DNA from: Piezodorus guildinii
Taxonomy: Eukaryota > Arthropoda > Insecta > Hemiptera > Pentatomidae
Reading direction: 5' to 3'
Length of the DNA stretch: 64,000 bases
Assembly: GCA_023052935.1 (NCBI GenBank)
Contig: CM041298.1
Location: 55,249,813 to 55,313,812 of the forward strand
A program made the position numbers and the translations under genes. The notes under the pieces were generated by a model, which was not told the DNA's origin, ran no database searches, and was given only the letters and a program-made list of their open reading frames with translations. Shown here in pieces: positions 60,301-64,000 of the stretch. Position 1 is the stretch's first letter; each line of letters begins with the position of its first letter.

Positions 60301-62686
60301 TATAAAATTTACTTCACGAGTTGTGAACCATGGTCTTTAGTCTATATACATAATGTAAAAAAATAAATAATATGTTGGTGGAAATGCCCTATAAAAGCAA
60401 ATTTATACTGTTCCATTTTTGAGGTATATCCAAAGTAAACCATTTAGTGAACTTCTATACATTTTAAACCTATACCTTCTATCACCCACCTTTTCCTTGG
60501 TAATGTCAAGAAATCAAAGATCTAAAACAGAGATGTGAGACAGCCCTTTGATGATTTAGATGTACAAAACTACAAAACTATCTTGATGACTATCAAGGGT
60601 TCAGGCCACTCTTTAATCTCTGTCCATAGACAACATTAGACAAGCAAAATCTAACTATTTCCAAGTTACTTTCTCCTTTGCTCCTGATTCCAAAAAAAAA
60701 TGGCTAATCCTCAATAAACTCTCTATTTGCTAATCAGGAAATAAAATCTCACTTCTTCACTGGTATATCAAGTCTTACCAGCTGAATTTAATACATACTT
60801 TATATATTTCATATTTGCCTTCACTAATGGTTCTCTGTCGCATTCCTGTAACTTTTCTTCAATTCCTTTTAATCCTGATGATTTTTTTTTTTTTCTGATT
60901 TTATATGTAGGTTTTTTATTTAGTTTTTCCTACTACCATAGTTAATATCAATTTAATTTTACCACTAATTATAGATTAGATAATTAGATTATAACTACCA
61001 AATGAACCAAACATTTGATGATTGTAAGGATGTCTCATCCGAAATCATTTATAAATTTTTTGTCAATATGTAAAAATGTAAATAAAGTTTATTTTCTTTC
61101 TTTCTTCTTTTTTCTGATATCTCTTCAACCAACTGACCTTATTTTTTTGGTGATGAAATTTCATACTAACCCCATATGATTGCATAGCCATCAAATTGTT
61201 AAGTTTCAAATTCACTCCTTATGGACAGTTTTTCTTATCAAAATTCTGTTTGACCTACCTCTTGGATAAAAAGCAGGAGTCCACCCTATAAAAAAAGAAT
61301 CTCTAACCTTACTTTCCCTAAAGGCTGTCACCCTATTTCCATCCTCTCTAATTTTTCAAAATAAATAAATAAATCATCTTTAATTATAAAAATCATCCCC
61401 AAAACCACTAGCAAGAAACATATTACACAGTACTCATACTTCTCATCCTCATTACATGTCCAATCCATTTAAGCCTCTGTATCTTAATGTGAGAGAAGAT
61501 ACTAATATCCCGGAAGAGCTGGAACGATTTTCTATTTTTATTTCGCCGTCACTGACCATCCTCAAACACGGCTACCAGGATTCTCCTTAGGTCTACTCAT
61601 TCAAACTTATTTAGTAGGTTTGAATTTTTATTGTTGAGGGTCCACGTTTCTCCACCGTATGTAACCACTGGTCTTATAGAGCATAAACTGGAATGTGGGA
61701 GCATGAACACAAATCAAACTAATGTTCCTGAAGTTAGCCCTAATGTGTAGTTTGCATAGCGTTTGGTTAATTGGTTGGAAGTCAAGGATTGCAGATTTTA
61801 TTCTATTCGAGACCATAAATGGTACTCCAAACTTATGTCTGTTTAAGCGACTCTTCTGGGACACATCAGCAAGTTCCTTAGAAGCTCTAGCTTGATATAG
61901 GGTTCGTACATTCCATGTGCCAATTTTCTATGCCCGTTTCTGTGAATAAATCCTACATCCGAGGCTCTGTTGAGTATTTGTAACATTGTTCTTTTTACGT
62001 TTTATGGGTACTCAGCCCATGAACCAACCCTCCTCTTTTATCCAAGCTTGGGACTGGCAATGACCCTAGTATAACTATTTCCATTGGTGGAGTTAGCCCA
62101 CTCATATACACCTGGCTTGAAAATTTGTATTAAACTGAAATTTTAGACTAAAACAAGTACATGTCTAATTTAACACACAAAGTTGTAGAAAGCAATGGAG
62201 AGTTTCAAATAGGACATAAACTCAAGTGATCGTTGTAAATAATAGTTTTGATTATTAAGGAGCAGCATTGTCTAGTGGATAGAGCTCTAGACTACTGCTC
62301 TCCGGGTTCCAGTCTCAAACCCTGGCTGTAGCAGAATGATTATTTATAATATTACTTTTTTATTTGTTCTAAAATAAATGTTCCCTTGAAACTCAGTCAC
62401 ATCGTTTTTTTCTTTATTTTTCCAAATTTAGCTTTTACAGCTATAAAATAGATTTTTACATGTGACACAATTGAAAATAGTGTATTGCTAAGACCAGATT
62501 TAAAAAACAAACAAACAATTGTTTCATTTATTTATTGCTGATAATATTTATATCGTCAATTTTTAGGATCAGCAAAGAGTTAAGAGTAGATTTACAACAT
62601 CAAAAGTTGCTGATGTCCATCGTATATTGAAAAATGGAGGAATATATTGTCATCCCAACAGTAAATATATGAATGTAACTAATCCA
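54384..62686 (+). CDS. FBPase-like protein 2 (strongly diverged, probably non-catalytic), 3' end outside window
   Basis: Exons 54384-54595, 56398-56533, 56888-56985, 58017-58161, 60089-60226 and 62567-62686 join in frame (283 codons so far). All are GT-AG with phases 2, 0, 2, 0, 0, 0, identical to gene 1. FBPase-family blocks: NATLTSFINKLLDDFDAIRL and AVKTISATLRKKASAG near residues 30-70, VSNEIFLQMIQ, KFIVNFSAQEGS, TLQPGRDIVFSGYAVYGSGT, FLLDP, SELVLINEDIKIP with YTINEA, KVADVHRILKNGGIYCHP. The metal motif DPLDGSS reads SAQEGSM, the metal Glu of the SEED motif is gone, and the loop Asp residues are Glu. The substrate Tyr before PAN is His, and the Lys of PNGK is missing. The signature exon with the last metal Glu lies beyond 64000. 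It is adjacent to gene 1 on the same strand, a tandem duplication. A non-enzymatic role is inferred. Confidence 0.88.
55418..55490 (+). mobile_element. Helentron-like family, short fragment
   Basis: AAATCTGGTACTCACATTC followed by CAACTTTCATTAAATGCC resembles a decayed family head. It then joins a CTATCACACTATTTCAATAA block that normally lies several hundred bases further in, indicating an internal deletion. Confidence 0.4.
57395..57650 (+). repeat. SINE family 3, diverged longer copy
   Basis: The order of GGGTAGCTTAATGGGTTTGG head, TGGGTATCTAAAATTGGGAG and TTGAGCATGATTTCAGCC matches the body blocks of the copy at 22094-22400. The B-box region is poorly preserved. Confidence 0.45.
58340..58770 (+). 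mobile_element. Possible RTE-type LINE 3' end, decayed
   Basis: Frames give RMSNEIPKKLL and, in another phase, a NW-x-RLLEEVQVL ending. These resemble the end of RTE-like proteins (compare LSEERIPRKL in the copy at 930-1520). Many stops are present and the call is tentative. It lies in intron 4 of FBPase-like gene 2. Confidence 0.4.
58780..59735 (-). mobile_element. CR1-like LINE, 5'-truncated and decayed
   Basis: The minus strand encodes DIDQICQWVNKNKLQLNLGK and TVKNLGVTFHQNLSWNNHV (59722-59498). After frame breaks the terminal region FLVCSSSFWNLLPISIRTA follows at 59140-59000. These correspond to the thumb and C-terminus of the intact ORF2. The 3' end near 58780 includes a GATCAAGTCCCCTTAGAATAA block comparable to that at 17300. 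Confidence 0.8.
59930..60045 (+). repeat. Unit with hammerhead-like core
   Basis: TTGACGA (59935-59941), ACC (59945-59947), GGT (59956-59958) and GAAAT (59960-59964) are followed by GTCGGCACACTATAAAATAA. The diverged arm CCCTCAACCAACTTCTC lies at about 60020-60040. It directly precedes exon 5 of FBPase-like gene 2 (60089). Confidence 0.55.
60470..61370 (+). mobile_element. CR1-like LINE relic with a nested insertion
   Basis: The sequence follows ORF2 of the intact element from the KDLQKRREAARRRF region (near 60515), through the RQAKTNYF and FAPDSKKKW region (near 60640-60705), to the KDYRPISILSNL region (near 61320-61350). Stops and frameshifts are frequent. It is interrupted at 60900-61107 by an insert flanked by an 11-bp duplication. 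Confidence 0.7.
60900..61107 (+). mobile_element. Short insertion with 11-bp target-site duplication
   Basis: TTTTTTCTGAT occurs at 60889-60899 and 61108-61118. The ~208 bp between them is absent from the intact LINE at the same place. It ends in AATAAAGTTTATTTTC and a TTTC microsatellite, as expected for a 5'-truncated LINE or SINE 3' end. Confidence 0.55.
61370..61940 (-). mobile_element. RTE-type LINE with large internal deletion
   Basis: On the minus strand, GTWNVRTLYQARASKELADV and FMVSNRIKSAILDFQPINQT followed by ICVHAPT (61930-61700) are the RTE endonuclease start. This is followed almost at once by TYGGETWTLNN, VDLRRILVAVFEDGQ and IQRLKWIGHVMRM (61660-61450), which are the end of the reverse transcriptase. 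The middle of the protein (most of the endonuclease and the RT palm) is missing. Confidence 0.7.
62262..62345 (+). repeat. SINE family 3, head only
   Basis: TTGTCTAGTGGATAGAGCTC and CCAGTCTCAAACCCTGG match the A- and B-box regions of the family-3 head. Confidence 0.6.
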
Positions 62687-62949
62687 GTAAGTGCAATTTA
62701 GATTCATGATTTCTTTTTTTTAATGTATTTTAGTTATATTTTGTATTCAACATGATATAAGGTGCATCATAAATAACAAATAATAATGACCATCCAATTA
62801 TCCACAGTAGTGGCGTTGAATGAATAAAAGTGATGTTAAATAAACACTTTTTTTTTTTTTTACTTAAAGCTCCATCATTTGATAATAGTGCTTTATTCAG
62901 AAATAATACAATCTGCCACTATCTCGGGCAATAAGTATTAGAGATAAAA

Positions 62950-63788
62950 GAAGTCATTCATTCCATATATACAAAGTAAAACAAACAAATAATAAAATAA
63001 AATAAGTTAACCTAAATAACAAAAAAATAAATAAATAAAAAATAAAAATAAATAAATTATAAAAAATAAAATAAAGTATATGAAATAAAATAAAATAATT
63101 ATAATCTTGGCCACATTCATAAATATATACAATATTTACATGCTGCCCCTGGACATTCCGAATCAAACCTCTGCATCCAAAAATGGATAAATAGATGCCG
63201 AGGCACACTGTCAGGAGATCCCAGCGCCTCTCAGTCAGCCGCGTCTCTAGTCCAGCCAGTGGAGGCTGAGTGAGGGCGCTAGAGCACACACTCTCAAGCA
63301 TGAGTGGAGAAGTTGGCCATTGCCAGCACTCCAGTTGATTATTTATAAGAGATCTCTCGGCCACTGCCGCCTCAACCTACGAGGAGGGTTGTAAGGATGG
63401 TTGGTACTAGATAGGGATTTTGCCAAGGGATTAGGAAGAAGAGTAAGTTTCTGGTGGAAGGTTGAGAATTTGGATGAAATGAGATTGAGGACATAAGGGA
63501 TCTTGAGGTCATGATGTAAGATCTTGTTTGTAACATAATAGGGAGCATTGACTATTGTTCTAAGTACTTTGGACTGAAAGGATTGGATACGTTTGATGTT
63601 CGAAAATTTAGTAGTACCCCATAGTTCAATTCCGTAGGTCCACATAGGTATGAGAATTGTCTTGTAAATTAATAGTTTGTTTCCAATGGGAAGTTGTGAT
63701 GTTCTGTTCAGTAGTCTATGTAGCTGTCCGTATCTTCTGTTGAGCTCTTGTCTTTTAAGTCGAGTATGTGGGTCCAGGTCAGTCTTTT
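62950..63788 (-). mobile_element. Jockey-like LINE fragment with 3' UTR
   Basis: The minus strand, from about 63785, encodes TDLDPHTRLKRQELNRRYGQ, then QLPIGNKLLIYKTILIPMW, YGIELWGTTKFSNIKRIQSF and QSKVLRTIVNAPYYV, ending PRRLRRQWPRDLL at 63349. This is the thumb and C-terminus of Jockey-type reverse transcriptases. A GC-richer 3' UTR follows to about 63130, then A/T-rich tail-like sequence. The copy is 5'-truncated and lies in the last visible intron of FBPase-like gene 2. Confidence 0.8.
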
Positions 63789-63904
63789 GTCTAAATAAAT
63801 ACTAACAATCAAACTCCTTATGTTAATGGGATTTCTTACTGAATACTACCGACTTCCAAACATATCCATTTAATTATTAATTTAACCATTTAGTGTCTGT
63901 GGAC

Positions 63905-63960
63905 TACTATAGTAGTCTCAGCGTGCCGTGCCATGTGGACTATGGACTACTATAGTAGCT
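63905..63960. repeat. Duplicated palindrome
   Basis: GACTACTATAGTAGTC, a perfect 16-bp palindrome, occurs at about 63901-63916. A near-identical GGACTACTATAGTAGCT follows at about 63944-63960, both preceded by GTG/TGGACTA-type sequence. Confidence 0.6.
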
Positions 63961-64000
63961 TTGCTTCTCTAGCGTTTCAAGTCTATTAGCTGCTTTAGTA

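Noticed and set aside
3965..62345. tRNA genes suggested by A- and B-box-like sequences
   Set aside because: The heads lack a full cloverleaf, occur in repeated copies attached to the same bodies, and are explained as SINE heads.
1..64000. CRISPR arrays, operons, bacterial ribosome-binding sites
   Set aside because: The sequence is an arthropod-type nuclear genome with spliced genes; no such structures are present.

Overview
The window is eukaryotic and almost certainly from an insect or a close arthropod relative. It is AT-rich, genes are split by GT-AG introns of up to about 7 kb, and the introns are full of arthropod-type repeats: mariner, CR1/Jockey- and RTE-type LINEs, tRNA-headed SINEs, and a microsatellite-containing Helentron-like family. 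No bacterial or viral gene organisation is seen.

Four split genes can be assembled by hand with consistent splice phases. (1) 7854-19060 (+): the 3' five exons of a secreted, ten-cysteine protein of the giant-lens/scoloptoxin-11-like type. (2) 39403 down to 21740 (-): sixteen exons of EFL1, the GTPase that releases eIF6 from 60S ribosomal subunits. It carries one frameshift in exon 9, and its last ~110-120 codons are not found in the window. (3) 40737-53264 (+): a complete seven-exon gene for a 362-residue fructose-1,6-bisphosphatase (FBPase)-like protein. (4) 54384-62686 (+): six exons of a second FBPase-like gene that runs off the right edge. Genes 3 and 4 are tandem copies with identical intron phases. 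Both have lost several residues that bind catalytic metals and substrate while keeping an open reading frame. This pair of apparent pseudo-enzymes is the most interesting biology here.

The rest is mobile DNA. An apparently intact CR1-like LINE (two ORFs, about 43.9-48.5 kb) lies in intron 4 of the first FBPase-like gene, inside a pair of perfect 30-bp inverted repeats. A Mos1-like mariner relic sits in an EFL1 intron, and a second mariner relic lies in an intron of the first FBPase-like gene. A ~0.9-kb family with a CA microsatellite, short inverted ends and a 3' hairpin occurs at least six times near full length and in several fragments. Short units dispersed over the window carry a hammerhead-ribozyme-like core (CTGANGA - stem - GAAAC) whose stem II changes in a compensating way between copies.

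Layout: 0-7.8 kb repeats and unassigned DNA; 7.8-19 kb cysteine-rich gene with repeat-filled introns; 19-21.7 kb repeat spacer; 21.7-39.4 kb EFL1; 39.4-40.7 kb divergent promoter interval; 40.7-64 kb the two FBPase-like genes, whose introns hold most of the LINE material. All calls come from reading the sequence; none was checked against a database or transcript.
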